A stretch of DNA of 64,000 bases from positions 1 through 64,000 of the forward strand of contig NZ_JBNXUM010000003.1 of the NCBI RefSeq assembly GCF_050563545.1. The letters are read 5' to 3'. Positions within the stretch are counted from its first letter, which is position 1. Each line of letters begins with the position of its first letter. Below the pieces are notes generated by a model. The model had not been told where the DNA came from. It did no database searches and saw nothing but the letters and a program-made list of their open reading frames with translations. Made by a program: the position numbers and the translations under genes. This document shows, one piece after another, positions 26,386 to 34,872 of the stretch. This stretch comes from Falsiroseomonas sp050563545. Its GTDB lineage: Bacteria > Pseudomonadota > Alphaproteobacteria > Acetobacterales > Acetobacteraceae.

Positions 26386-26509
26386 GGCCGCTGCGCGGCC
26401 ACCAGCCTTCGGCGCTGTGGCAGTGCCCCAACCCCCGAATGCGCGAAAGGGGAATTGGCGCCACCGCTCCCTCTCCCGCGTGCGGGGGACGGTCGGGGCG
26501 GGGGTTGGC
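26386..26509. repeat. Composite GC-rich inverted repeats between convergent genes
   Basis: The 144-bp gap contains GGCCGC-TGC-GCGGCC (26386-26400), outer arms CCAACCCCC (26428-26436) and GGGGGTTGG (26500-26508), and an inner degraded copy of the TCTCCCGCGTGCGGGGGA palindrome (about 26472-26489). Sitting between the convergent E1 beta and Bcr/CflA genes, it probably terminates both transcripts. It appears to be a decayed member of the REP-like family. Confidence 0.6.
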
Positions 26510-26510
26510 T

Positions 26511-27680
26511 TTACCGCTTCAGCACCAGATGCGCCGCCAGCCCGCCCACCCCCGCGCAAGCCACTACCGCCGCCATCGCCCAGGGCCCGCCGCCGAAGGC
26601 GCCCATCAGCGTCCCGACGACGGCGCCGCCGGCGAACTGGATGAAGCCGAGCACGGCCGAGGCGCTGCCCGCGAACCTCCCCATCGGCGCCATCGCCTGC
26701 GCCGAGGCCAGCGGCAGCACCGCGCCCATGATGGACATGAACAGGAACAGCGAGGCCAGCAGCGGCCACAGCCCGCCCGTCGCGACCGCGACCGGCACCA
26801 GAAGCGCCGCCGCCGCGCAGGCTGACAGCGACGTCAGCAGCAGCCGCGCGGGCTCGTGTCGCCGCACCAGGCGCGAGATCACCTGGCTCGCCAGGATCAG
26901 GCCGAAGGCGTTGGAGCCGAAGGCGATGCCGTATTGCGTCGGCCCCAGCCCATGCGTGCCCATCAGCGCCGCCGGCGATCCCGCGAGATAGGCGAAGAGC
27001 CCGACCATCGGCACCGCGCCCGCGAGCGCGTAGGACAGGTACCGCCGGTCGAGCAGGATCTGCAGGTAGACCGCCAGCACCTGCCCCGGCCCGTCGCGCC
27101 GGCGGCGTTCCGGCGCCAGGCTCTCCGGCAGCACCAGCCAGGTCAGCAGGAAGGTCGCGACGCCATAGGCCGCGAGCGCCCAGAACAGCGCCCGCCAGCC
27201 CGCCAGCGCCAGCAGGAAGCTGCCGAGCATCGGCGCCAGGATCGGCGCCGCCCCCATCACCAGCATCAGCGAGGCCATCAGGCGCACCGCGCCGCGTTCG
27301 TCCGCGACGTCCCGCACCACGGCGCGCGCGATCACCATCCCCGCACAGCCGCCGACGGCCTGCATCACCCGCAGCCAGGTCAGCACCTCGGCCGAGGCCG
27401 CCAGCGCGCAGCCCACGGAGGCCAGCGCGAAGACCGCGAGCCCCGCCAGCAGCGGCCGTCGCCGTCCCAGCCGGTCCGACAGCGGCCCGAAGACCAGCTG
27501 CCCGAAGGCCACGCCGATCAGGAAGGCCGCGAGCGTGCGCTGGATCGCCGCCGGCGAGGCCGCGAGGGCATCCTGCATCGCCGGGAAGGCCGGCAGATAG
27601 AGGTCCACGCCGAGCGGCGCCAGCGCCGTCAGCGAACCCAGCAAGGCGGCGAGCCGCCGATGGCCGTCCGGCATCCGCAT
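26511..27680 (-). CDS. Bcr/CflA family multidrug efflux MFS transporter
   Basis: 389 residues with about 12 hydrophobic segments. DLYLPAFPAMQ near residue 26 and the loop 2-3 motif FGPLSDRLGRRRPLL near 64 are typical of the Bcr/CflA (DHA1) branch; RAVVRDVADE near 119 is the usual motif following TM4. Proton-driven export of drugs such as bicyclomycin-type compounds is the family role; the substrate here is unknown. Divergent from the ABC transporter operon across 161 bp. Confidence 0.88.
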   Translation of the reverse strand: MRMPDGHRRLAALLGSLTALAPLGVDLYLPAFPAMQDALAASPAAIQRTLAAFLIGVAFGQLVFGPLSDRLGRRRPLLAGLAVFALASVGCALAASAEVLTWLRVMQAVGGCAGMVIARAVVRDVADERGAVRLMASLMLVMGAAPILAPMLGSFLLALAGWRALFWALAAYGVATFLLTWLVLPESLAPERRRRDGPGQVLAVYLQILLDRRYLSYALAGAVPMVGLFAYLAGSPAALMGTHGLGPTQYGIAFGSNAFGLILASQVISRLVRRHEPARLLLTSLSACAAAALLVPVAVATGGLWPLLASLFLFMSIMGAVLPLASAQAMAPMGRFAGSASAVLGFIQFAGGAVVGTLMGAFGGGPWAMAAVVACAGVGGLAAHLVLKR

Positions 27681-27841
27681 CCAGGGGTTGTGCTCGGAAT
27701 GCGAGTAGCGCCGTGCCGGGGCGCCGTCCAGCGATGCCGCCGTTGCGCGCCCGTGCCATGCGCGGTTGCGCTGCCACGCGCGCCCCTCTACGGTCCGCGC
27801 CGGACGTAGCCTCCGCGAGTGGGGCGCGTGGAGGAAGGCGT

Positions 27842-28882
27842 ATGGCGAGCGTCTCGGTGCGGCAGGCCCTGAAGTCCTTTGGCAGCACCAAGATCCTGCA
27901 CGGCGTTGATGTCGAGATCGCGGATGGCGAGTTCGTGGTGCTGGTCGGCCCGTCGGGCTGCGGCAAGTCCACGCTGCTGCGCATGATCGCCGGCCTCGAG
28001 AACATCAGCGGCGGAGAGATCGCGATCGGCGGCCGCGTCGTGAACAGGGTTCCGCCCAAGGACCGCGACATCGCCATGGTCTTCCAGAACTACGCGCTCT
28101 ACCCGCACATGACGGTGCGGGAGAACATGGCCTTCTCCATGAAGCTGGCGAAGGCGCCGCGCGAGATCATGGACGAGGAGGTGAATCGCGCCGCGAAGAT
28201 CCTCGGCCTCGATGCGCTGCTGGACCGCTATCCCCGGCAGCTCTCGGGCGGGCAGCGGCAGCGCGTCGCGATGGGCCGCGCGATCGTCCGCCACCCGCAG
28301 GTCTTCCTGTTCGACGAGCCGCTGTCGAACCTGGACGCGAAGCTGCGCGTGCAGATGCGCTCCGAGATCCGGGAGCTCCAGCTACGTCTCGCCACGACCA
28401 CGATCTACGTCACCCACGACCAGATCGAGGCCATGACCATGGCCGATCAGATCGTCGTGATGAATGGCGGCCGGATCGAGCAGGCCGGCGCGCCGCTCGC
28501 GCTTTATGACAGGCCCGCCAACACCTTCGTCGCCGGCTTCATCGGCAGCCCCGCGATGAACCTGATCCCCGGCCAGGTCGCCGATGGCGGCTTCCGCGCC
28601 GAGGGCGGCGCGCTGCTGCCGCTGCCGCCCGGCGCGTCCACGCGCGCCACGACCTATGGCATCCGGCCCGAGCACCTGTCGCTCGCCGAGGACGGGATCG
28701 AGGCGCGGCTGGTGGTCGTGGAGCCCACGGGGTCCGAGACCCAGGTCGCGATGCGCATCGCCGAGACGCCGCTGACCGGCGCCTTCCGCGAGCGCGTCGC
28801 CGGCCGCATGGGCGACAGCATCCGCGTGAAGCCCGACCTGTCGCTGGTCCATCTGTTCGGCCCCGACGGGCAGCGCGTGTGA
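27842..28882 (+). CDS. Sugar ABC transporter ATP-binding protein (UgpC/MalK type)
   Basis: 346 residues; start follows GGAGGAAGG. ABC ATPase: Walker A GPSGCGKST near residue 37, Q-loop VFQNYALYPHMTV near 80, signature LSGGQRQRVAMGR near 135, Walker B VFLFDEPLSNLDAKLR near 155, H-loop VTHDQIEAMT near 190, and a C-terminal TOBE regulatory region including TYGIRPEHLSLAEDGIEARL. First gene of a complete CUT1 importer operon. Substrate class is a sugar, polyol or glycerophosphodiester by family. Confidence 0.92.
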   Translation: MASVSVRQALKSFGSTKILHGVDVEIADGEFVVLVGPSGCGKSTLLRMIAGLENISGGEIAIGGRVVNRVPPKDRDIAMVFQNYALYPHMTVRENMAFSMKLAKAPREIMDEEVNRAAKILGLDALLDRYPRQLSGGQRQRVAMGRAIVRHPQVFLFDEPLSNLDAKLRVQMRSEIRELQLRLATTTIYVTHDQIEAMTMADQIVVMNGGRIEQAGAPLALYDRPANTFVAGFIGSPAMNLIPGQVADGGFRAEGGALLPLPPGASTRATTYGIRPEHLSLAEDGIEARLVVVEPTGSETQVAMRIAETPLTGAFRERVAGRMGDSIRVKPDLSLVHLFGPDGQRV

Positions 28883-28912
28883 CTGACGAGAACCGAGGAG
28901 GAAGCGAAGCTC

Positions 28913-30229
28913 ATGGCTAACCTGATCACCCGTCGCACCGCGCTGGCGCTCGGCGGGTCCGCATTGGTCACCGGCCAGGCCGGCGCGCAGATCGCGACGC
29001 AGCCCGCGACGCCGCCGAACCTGCCGATCGAGCGCGGTGCGACGCTCCGCATGCTGCGTCCCGTGCGCTTCGTCCAGCCCGACGAGGACGTGTGGCGCGC
29101 GAACTGCCAGCGCTTCGCCCAGGCCAACGGCATCGAGGTCCGCGTGGACTTCGTGGGCTGGGAGGACATCACCCAGCAGACCGCGGTCACGGCCAATACC
29201 AATGCCGGCCCGGACATCATCGTCGGCTTCGGCGCGAGCCCGCATCTTTTCACCGACAAGATCCACGACATGACCGATGTCGCGACCTATCTCGGCACCA
29301 AGTATGGCGGCTGGCGGCCCTTGGCGCAGGTCTATGGCACGCGCGCCAACCGCTGGATCAGCCTGCCCTTCGGCGCTTCCGGCGGACCTGCCATGTGGCG
29401 CATGTCGGCGGTCCGCGAGGCCGGCTTCGACGCGGTCCCGGACGACCATGCCGGCTTCCTGCGCCTCTGCCAGGCGCTGAAGCGCATCAACAAGCCCGCG
29501 GGCTTCGCGCTGGGCAACGCGGTCGGCGACGGCAACGCCTTCGCGGAATGGCTGGTGTGGTCGCATGGCGGGTCGCTGACCGACGAGCAGGGCAACGTCT
29601 CGATCAACAGCCCGCAGACCATCAACGCGCTGAACTACCTGCGCGAGCTCTATCCGACCTTCGTGCCGGGGACGCTCGCCTGGGGCGACATCAGCAACAA
29701 TCGCGCCTATTCCGCGAACGAGTGCTTCCTGACGCAGAACGGCATCTCGTTGTACTTCTCGCTCCTGAACGACCCGGCGCTGCGCCCGATCGCGGACGAT
29801 ACGCAGGTGACGCCGATGCCGAAGGGGCTGGCCGCCGCGCCGCCGAATGCGGGGCTGACGCTGAACGCCATGGTGTTCCGTCACAGCCGCTTCCCGAACG
29901 CCGCGAAGGCGCTTCTGCAGTTCCTGCTGGAAGCCGACCAGTACGACCCCTGGCTGCAGGCGAATGTCGGCTACTGGTCACAGCCGCTGAACGCCTATGC
30001 CGCCAGCGCCACCTGGACGCGCGACCCGAAGGTCGCCGTGCTGCGCGACACCATGAACAACCCGTTCTGGAACGGCTACAAGGGCCCGATCACCGAGGGC
30101 TCGGTCGCCGCGACGGCGGACTACGTCATGGTTCAAATGTGCGCCTCGGTGGCTTCCGGCCAGGCGACGCCACAGGCCGCGGCCGCCGAAGCCGAGCGCC
30201 GCGCCGCGCGTTACTTCCGACGCCGCTGA
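28913..30229 (+). CDS. ABC transporter extracellular solute-binding protein (CUT1, family 1)
   Basis: 438 residues from ATG 28913 with AGGAGGAAG upstream. The N terminus TRRTALALGG plus a hydrophobic stretch to AGAQ resembles a twin-arginine signal peptide. The mature part is a two-lobed binding protein: FVGWEDITQQTAVTANTNAGPDIIVG near 82-107, GASGGPAMWRMSAVREAGFD near 151. Captures the sugar-like ligand in the periplasm for the following permeases. Followed by a perfect 11-bp hairpin. Confidence 0.9.
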   Translation: MANLITRRTALALGGSALVTGQAGAQIATQPATPPNLPIERGATLRMLRPVRFVQPDEDVWRANCQRFAQANGIEVRVDFVGWEDITQQTAVTANTNAGPDIIVGFGASPHLFTDKIHDMTDVATYLGTKYGGWRPLAQVYGTRANRWISLPFGASGGPAMWRMSAVREAGFDAVPDDHAGFLRLCQALKRINKPAGFALGNAVGDGNAFAEWLVWSHGGSLTDEQGNVSINSPQTINALNYLRELYPTFVPGTLAWGDISNNRAYSANECFLTQNGISLYFSLLNDPALRPIADDTQVTPMPKGLAAAPPNAGLTLNAMVFRHSRFPNAAKALLQFLLEADQYDPWLQANVGYWSQPLNAYAASATWTRDPKVAVLRDTMNNPFWNGYKGPITEGSVAATADYVMVQMCASVASGQATPQAAAAEAERRAARYFRRR

Positions 30230-30237
30230 GCCGAACC

Positions 30238-30264
30238 GGCGGCGTCCCCGACCGGGACGCCGCC
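30238..30264 (+). terminator. Hairpin after the solute-binding protein gene
   Basis: GGCGGCGTCCC (30238-30248) and GGGACGCCGCC (30254-30264) form a perfect 11-bp stem with a 5-nt loop and no T tract. In binding-protein operons such a hairpin usually protects the upstream mRNA or partially attenuates, giving more binding protein than permease. It ends 15 bp before the next start codon. Confidence 0.65.
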
Positions 30265-30279
30265 TTGCGGGAGGACCTC

Positions 30280-31236
30280 ATGTCCACAGCCACCGCCGCC
30301 CCGGTCTGGACGAAGGCCCGCCAGGAACCCGGCGCGCTGACGCGGTTCTTCGACAACAAGGCGGTGCTGGTGATCCTGTGCCTGGCGCCGGCGGTCGGGC
30401 TGCTGATGACCTTCCTGACCTACCCGCTGGGCCTGGGCATCTACCTCGCCTTCACCGACCAGACGATCGGGCGGCGCGGGATCTGGGTGGGGCTCGAGAA
30501 TTTCGAGTTCCTCTTCGAGGACCCGATCTTCTGGAACGCGGTCTTCTACAGCGTCTTCTACACGGCCGTCGCGACGATCGGGAAATTCGGACTGGGGCTC
30601 TGGCTCGCGCTCCTGCTGAACCAGCATCTACCCATGAAGTCGTTGCTGCGCGCGATCATCCTGCTGCCCTGGATCGTGCCGACGGTGCTGTCGGCGATCG
30701 CCTTCTGGTGGATCTACGACCCGCAGTTCTCGATCATCTCCTGGGCGCTGATCAAGATGGGCCTGCGCGAGACGAACGTCGACTTCATCAACACGGCCTG
30801 GCCGGCTCGCTGGTCGCTGATCGCGGCCAACATCTGGCGCGGCATCCCCTTCGTCGCGATCTCGCTGCTGGCGGGGCTGCAGACCATCTCGCCGTCTCTC
30901 TACGAGGCTGCGCTGCTCGACGGCGCGTCGCCCTGGCAGCGCTTCCGGCACATCACCTTCCCCATGCTCATGCCGATCCTGGCGATCGTCATGACCTTCT
31001 CCATCATCTTCACCTTCACGGATTTCCAGCTTGTCTATTCGATCACCCGCGGCGGTCCCGTGAACTCGACCCACATCATGGCCACGCTGGCCTTCCAGCG
31101 CGGCATCCCCGGCGGGCAATTGGGCGAGGGGGCGGCGATTGCGGTGGCGATGATCCCCTTCCTCGTCTTCGCGACGCTGTTCAGCTACTTCGCGCTGGCG
31201 CGGCGGAAGTGGCAGCAGGGCGAGGGGAACGACTGA
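30280..31236 (+). CDS. Sugar ABC transporter permease (MalF/UgpA type)
   Basis: 318 residues from ATG 30280. Six transmembrane segments, the first near residues 28-52, with a MetI-type permease domain. EAA loop LYEAALLDGASPWQRFRHITFPM near 207-229, written here in part: EAALLDGA. Pairs with the downstream permease to form the channel. Its TGA overlaps the next start (TGATG at 31234-31238). Confidence 0.92.
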   Translation: MSTATAAPVWTKARQEPGALTRFFDNKAVLVILCLAPAVGLLMTFLTYPLGLGIYLAFTDQTIGRRGIWVGLENFEFLFEDPIFWNAVFYSVFYTAVATIGKFGLGLWLALLLNQHLPMKSLLRAIILLPWIVPTVLSAIAFWWIYDPQFSIISWALIKMGLRETNVDFINTAWPARWSLIAANIWRGIPFVAISLLAGLQTISPSLYEAALLDGASPWQRFRHITFPMLMPILAIVMTFSIIFTFTDFQLVYSITRGGPVNSTHIMATLAFQRGIPGGQLGEGAAIAVAMIPFLVFATLFSYFALARRKWQQGEGND

Positions 31237-32138
31237 TGTCCGACGTCGCCGCGAGCCCGGGGAACAGCAACACCGCCTCCGCCACGCCGGAGCTGCTGGC
31301 ATGGGACAGCAGGACGCGCCGCGTCGTGACGCTCTATGTCCCGCTGGCCTGCTTCGTGCTGATCCTGCTGTTCCCGTTCTACTGGATGACGGTGACGGCG
31401 TTCAAACCGAATGCGGAGCTCTACAACTTCGCGGATAACAACCCGCTCTGGATCACCTCACCGACGCTGGACCACGTCTATCACCTGCTGTTCCGCACCT
31501 CGTACCCGCACTGGCTGTGGACGACGATGATGGTGGCGGTGGCGGCGACCTTCCTGTCGCTGGTCGCCTCCACGCTGGCGGCCTATGCGATCCAGCGGCT
31601 GCGCTTCCAGGGCAGCCAGTATGTCGGGCTCGCGATCTACCTGGCCTATCTGGTGCCGCCGTCGATCCTGTTCATCCCGCTGGCGACGATGGTGGTGCAG
31701 CTCGGGCTGTTCGACACGCCCTTTGCGCTGATCCTGACCTATCCGACCTTCCTGGTGCCGTTCTGCACCTGGCTGCTGATTGGGTACTTCAAGTCGATCC
31801 CGTATGAGCTCGAGGAATGCGCGCTGATCGACGGCGCCACGCGCCTGCAGATCCTGCGCCAGATCACGCTGCCGCTGGCCATCCCCGGCCTGATCAGCGC
31901 TGGCATCTTCAGCTTCACGCTGTCCTGGAACGAGTTCATCTACGCGCTCGCCTTCATCCAGAGCAGCGAGAACAAGACGGTGCCGGTGGCGATCCTGACG
32001 GAGCTGGTAACGGGCGACGTCTACCAGTGGGGCGCGCTGATGGCGGGATCGCTGCTGGGCTCGCTGCCGGTGGCGATCTTCTATTCGTTCTTCGTGGACT
32101 ACTACGTGTCCAGCCTGACCGGCGCGGTGAAGGAGTAA
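31236..32138 (+). CDS. Sugar ABC transporter permease (MalG/UgpE type)
   Basis: 300 residues. Six membrane segments, first near residues 33-55 (FVLILLFPFYWMTVTAFKP). EAA loop LEECALIDGATRLQILRQIT near 191. Carries the C-terminal family features of the second CUT1 permease. Translationally coupled to the preceding permease. Last gene of the importer operon; the next gene is on the opposite strand across a GC-rich palindromic gap. Confidence 0.92.
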   Translation: MSDVAASPGNSNTASATPELLAWDSRTRRVVTLYVPLACFVLILLFPFYWMTVTAFKPNAELYNFADNNPLWITSPTLDHVYHLLFRTSYPHWLWTTMMVAVAATFLSLVASTLAAYAIQRLRFQGSQYVGLAIYLAYLVPPSILFIPLATMVVQLGLFDTPFALILTYPTFLVPFCTWLLIGYFKSIPYELEECALIDGATRLQILRQITLPLAIPGLISAGIFSFTLSWNEFIYALAFIQSSENKTVPVAILTELVTGDVYQWGALMAGSLLGSLPVAIFYSFFVDYYVSSLTGAVKE

Positions 32139-32155
32139 GGACCCACTGACCGAAG

Positions 32156-32181
32156 TCCCTCCTCTGCTCGCGGGGGAGGGA
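32156..32181. repeat. GC-rich palindromic intergenic repeat (copy C)
   Basis: TCCCTCCTCTGC and GCGGGGGAGGGA are 12-bp imperfect arms around TC, a member of the CCCTCCCCCGC palindrome family. Lies between convergent permease and SDR genes, so it may terminate both. A second GAGGGGGAGGA stretch follows at about 32191. Confidence 0.6.
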
Positions 32182-32208
32182 GCCGCTCACGAGGGGGAGG
32201 ACGGCGCG

Positions 32209-32970
32209 CTAAAGCTTCCGCTCCATCGCCGCCACGTAGCTCCGGTTGTGCGTTGGCGCGATCCAGACCTCGTTCAGCACGACATGCGGCGGCAGGCAGG
32301 CGACGTAGCGGATGAGGTCGCCGACATCCTCGCTCTGCACCATCCTCGCGCGTTCCTCGGCACTCACGGGATTGGGCCGCTTGTCGAGGATCGGCGTCGC
32401 GACCTCGCCGGGGCAGATCACGGTGCTGCGGATGCCGTTGGCGCCTTCCTCCATGTTGATGCTGTGGCTCATCGCGACCACGCCGTGCTTGGCCGCGGTA
32501 TAGCCAGCGCCGGACAGCGGCGAGACGATGCGCCCCGCCAGGCTCGCGGTGTGGATCAGCACGCCGTCGCCGCGGCTCCGCATGAAAGGCAGCGCCACCG
32601 TCGCGCAATACATCGCGGAGGAGAGGTTGCCCCGCACCAGCTCGTCCACGCCGTCGGTCGTCAGCACCGCCCAGCGGCGCGGCGTGATGTTGAGGCCGGC
32701 GTTGTTCACGAGGATGTCGAGACGCCCGAAGCGCTCGCCGATGAAGGCGCCGACCTTCTTCACCTGGCTCGCATCCATGAGGTCCGCGGGCTGCACCTCG
32801 GCCTTGCCGCCCGTCGCCTTGATGCGCCTGGCGACATCGGCGAGCGGCGGACGGCGGCGGCCGGTCAGCACCAGCGTCGCCCCTTCCTCCGCCAGCTTGA
32901 GCGCCGCCGCTTCCCCGATGCCGCTGCCGGCGCCCGTGACCCAGGCAACCTTCCCCTCGAGACGTGGCAT
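32209..32970 (-). CDS. Short-chain dehydrogenase/reductase (SDR)
   Basis: 253 residues from ATG 32970, chosen because GGGGAGG precedes it. Classical SDR: nucleotide motif TGAGSGIGEA near residue 12, NNAGLN near 89, Ser in HTASLAGR near 140 and YTAAKHG (YxxxK) near 155. NAD(P)-dependent alcohol/ketone oxidoreductase, substrate unknown. Divergently placed from the D-2-hydroxyacid dehydrogenase gene, 68 bp apart. Confidence 0.88.
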   Translation of the reverse strand: MPRLEGKVAWVTGAGSGIGEAAALKLAEEGATLVLTGRRRPPLADVARRIKATGGKAEVQPADLMDASQVKKVGAFIGERFGRLDILVNNAGLNITPRRWAVLTTDGVDELVRGNLSSAMYCATVALPFMRSRGDGVLIHTASLAGRIVSPLSGAGYTAAKHGVVAMSHSINMEEGANGIRSTVICPGEVATPILDKRPNPVSAEERARMVQSEDVGDLIRYVACLPPHVVLNEVWIAPTHNRSYVAAMERKL

Positions 32971-33038
32971 CAGCCCCTCCCCTTGTCGCGCTGCGAAGCC
33001 TAGAGCAACGTCACGCCACGGCAAGCAGCGAGGAAACG

Positions 33039-34079
33039 ATGAAGCCAAGGATCCTGACGCCAGCGGGCGCGTCCTTCACGACGGCCGGCGGCGGCTACGA
33101 CCTCGAGCTCGAGGCGCTGGAGCGGCTCGGTGCCGAGATCGTGGAATGCCCGGCGACGGAGGACGGCTTCATCGCGGCGGCGCCGGAGGCCGATGCGGTC
33201 TACGCCAAGGGCATGAAGATCTCGGCGCGGATGATCGAGGCGCTGGCCAAGGCGAAGGTCATCACCTGCGCCACGGTCGGCGTGGATTACGTGGACGTCC
33301 CGGCGGCGACCGCGCGCGGCATCCCCGTGACCAATTGCCCCGACACCTTCATCGAGGAGGTGGCGGACCACGCCATGATGCTGCTGCTGGCAACTCATCG
33401 CCGCTGCATCGAGCAGGACCGCATGGTGCGCGAGGGCCGCTGGAGCGACGGCCGGCCGCAGCTGCTGAAGGTCCCGCGGCTGATGGGCAGCACGCTCGGC
33501 TTCGTCGCCTTCGGCCGCGTCGCGCGGCTGACCGCGATGCGGGCGAAGGCCTTCGGGCTTCGGATGATCGCCTATGATCCATTCGTGGACGAGCTGACGA
33601 TGTCCGCGCTCGGCGTCGTGCCGGCGAGCCTCGACCAGGTACTGTCGGAATCCGACTTCGTGTCCATGCACGCGCCCGACACCGCGGAAACGCGTAAGAT
33701 GCTGACGACGAAGCACTTCGCGCGCATGAAGAGGACCGCGATCTTCATCAACACGGGCCGCGGCCCCACGGTGGACGAGGCCGCGCTGATCGCCGCGCTG
33801 CAGTCGAAGCAGATCGCCGGCGCGGGGCTCGACGTGTTCGAGATCGAGCCGGTGAAGGCCGACAACCCGCTGCTGCAGATGCCGCATGTCATCCTGTCCC
33901 CGCACAACGCGAGCGCCTCCGCGCGCTTCGACGAGGCACGCAAGCGCCGCGCGGGGCAGGAGATGGCCCTGGTCCTGTCGGGGCGCTGGCCGATGAGCTG
34001 CGTGAACCCGACGGTGCTGCCGGGGTCGGGGCTGAGGCGGTGGCAGCCCTATGCGATGGAGCGCGGGCCGAACAGCTAG
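33039..34079 (+). CDS. D-isomer-specific 2-hydroxyacid dehydrogenase with deviant cofactor motif
   Basis: 346 residues from ATG 33039. Catalytic residues are in place: Arg in NTGRGPTVDE near 243, Glu in DVFEIEP near 271 and His in LSPHNASA near 291. The nucleotide loop normally reads GxGxxG, but here it is LGFVAFGRVAR near 157-167, with Ala in place of the first and third Gly; the Asp at the end of beta-B (AYDP) suggests NAD is still preferred. Function as phosphoglycerate or other hydroxyacid dehydrogenase cannot be separated by sequence. Confidence 0.85.
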   Translation: MKPRILTPAGASFTTAGGGYDLELEALERLGAEIVECPATEDGFIAAAPEADAVYAKGMKISARMIEALAKAKVITCATVGVDYVDVPAATARGIPVTNCPDTFIEEVADHAMMLLLATHRRCIEQDRMVREGRWSDGRPQLLKVPRLMGSTLGFVAFGRVARLTAMRAKAFGLRMIAYDPFVDELTMSALGVVPASLDQVLSESDFVSMHAPDTAETRKMLTTKHFARMKRTAIFINTGRGPTVDEAALIAALQSKQIAGAGLDVFEIEPVKADNPLLQMPHVILSPHNASASARFDEARKRRAGQEMALVLSGRWPMSCVNPTVLPGSGLRRWQPYAMERGPNS

Positions 34080-34112
34080 GGAGCGCATCGTAAGAGCCCT
34101 CCCTACCCGCAG

Positions 34113-34198
34113 GGGGGAGAGGGATGGGTGAGGGGGGCGCGGAGAACAACGAGCGCGCTTCTCACTTCGCACGTCCCCCTCACCCAACCCTCTCCCCC
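34113..34198. repeat. Pair of inverted GC-rich repeats (copies D1 and D2)
   Basis: Arms at 34113-34136 and 34175-34198 are inverted and match at 23 of 24 positions (GGGGGAGAGGG-x-TGGGTGAGGGGG). Each also sits beside a shorter palindrome (CCCGCAGGGGG at about 34107; TCCCCCATGAGCGGGGGAG at 34193-34211). They fill the gap between convergent dehydrogenase and cupin genes. A 38-bp unrelated spacer separates the arms. Confidence 0.7.
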
Positions 34199-34229
34199 AT
34201 GAGCGGGGGAGCGGGCTTTCTGCCCTGCG

Positions 34230-34793
34230 TCACACTGCCTCCTTTCGCAGCCCGTCCAGCATCGAAGCATCCGTGATCGGCGCGGTGTCCCAGGGCGCCT
34301 CCGGGGGCGGGTCCAGCGTCTCGAACACCGTGGCAAGCTCGATCGCCCCGGCCGCGGCCGGCCGCGGATAGGGCGTGGGATCGGGCTCCCCGGCCCGCTT
34401 CGGGCGGCCGATGCCGATGAAGAAATCCTCGAGCCCCGCCGGCACCAGCACCCACAGGAATCGGAACGGCTCCTCCCCGTCATTGATGAAGCCGTGCCTG
34501 ACATGCGGGGGTGCGGCCATGAAGGTCCCGGCCTCGATCCGCCGCACGACCCCGTCCAGCCGGCCGAGACCCCTGCCCTGCACCACCCAGAACAATTCGG
34601 TCTGGGCGGGATGCGCGTGTTCCCGGATCTTGCCGAGCGGCGGCAGTTCCTGCAGCCCCGCCGCGACGCCCGCCGGCGCGCCCGCCCTGTGGGGCGAGGT
34701 CAGCACCTCGATCCAGCCATTGGCGGGCTGCGGCTGCCAGTGCTGGTCGCCCTCGCCCGGCTTCACGATCAGCATCGTGGCACGTCCGGTCAT
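34230..34793 (-). CDS. Cupin-domain protein
   Basis: 187 residues from ATG 34793. Cupin barrel: LGKIREHAHPAQTELFWVVQGRG near 54-76 supplies HxH and Glu ligands, and PPHVRHGFINDGEEPF near 95-110 the second His. C-terminal extension is Pro-rich (EPDPTPYPRP) and of unknown role. Divergent from the aldehyde dehydrogenase across 79 bp. Could be a dioxygenase-like enzyme or a sugar/polyketide-related cupin; not assignable. Confidence 0.8.
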   Translation of the reverse strand: MTGRATMLIVKPGEGDQHWQPQPANGWIEVLTSPHRAGAPAGVAAGLQELPPLGKIREHAHPAQTELFWVVQGRGLGRLDGVVRRIEAGTFMAAPPHVRHGFINDGEEPFRFLWVLVPAGLEDFFIGIGRPKRAGEPDPTPYPRPAAAGAIELATVFETLDPPPEAPWDTAPITDASMLDGLRKEAV

Positions 34794-34872
34794 CGGCCTC
34801 CGCTCCCGGGCGGTTCCCTCCTTGCGCCGGGCGTGCGAGTGTCCGCCCCGAAACGCAGCTGGAGGAAGGCGC

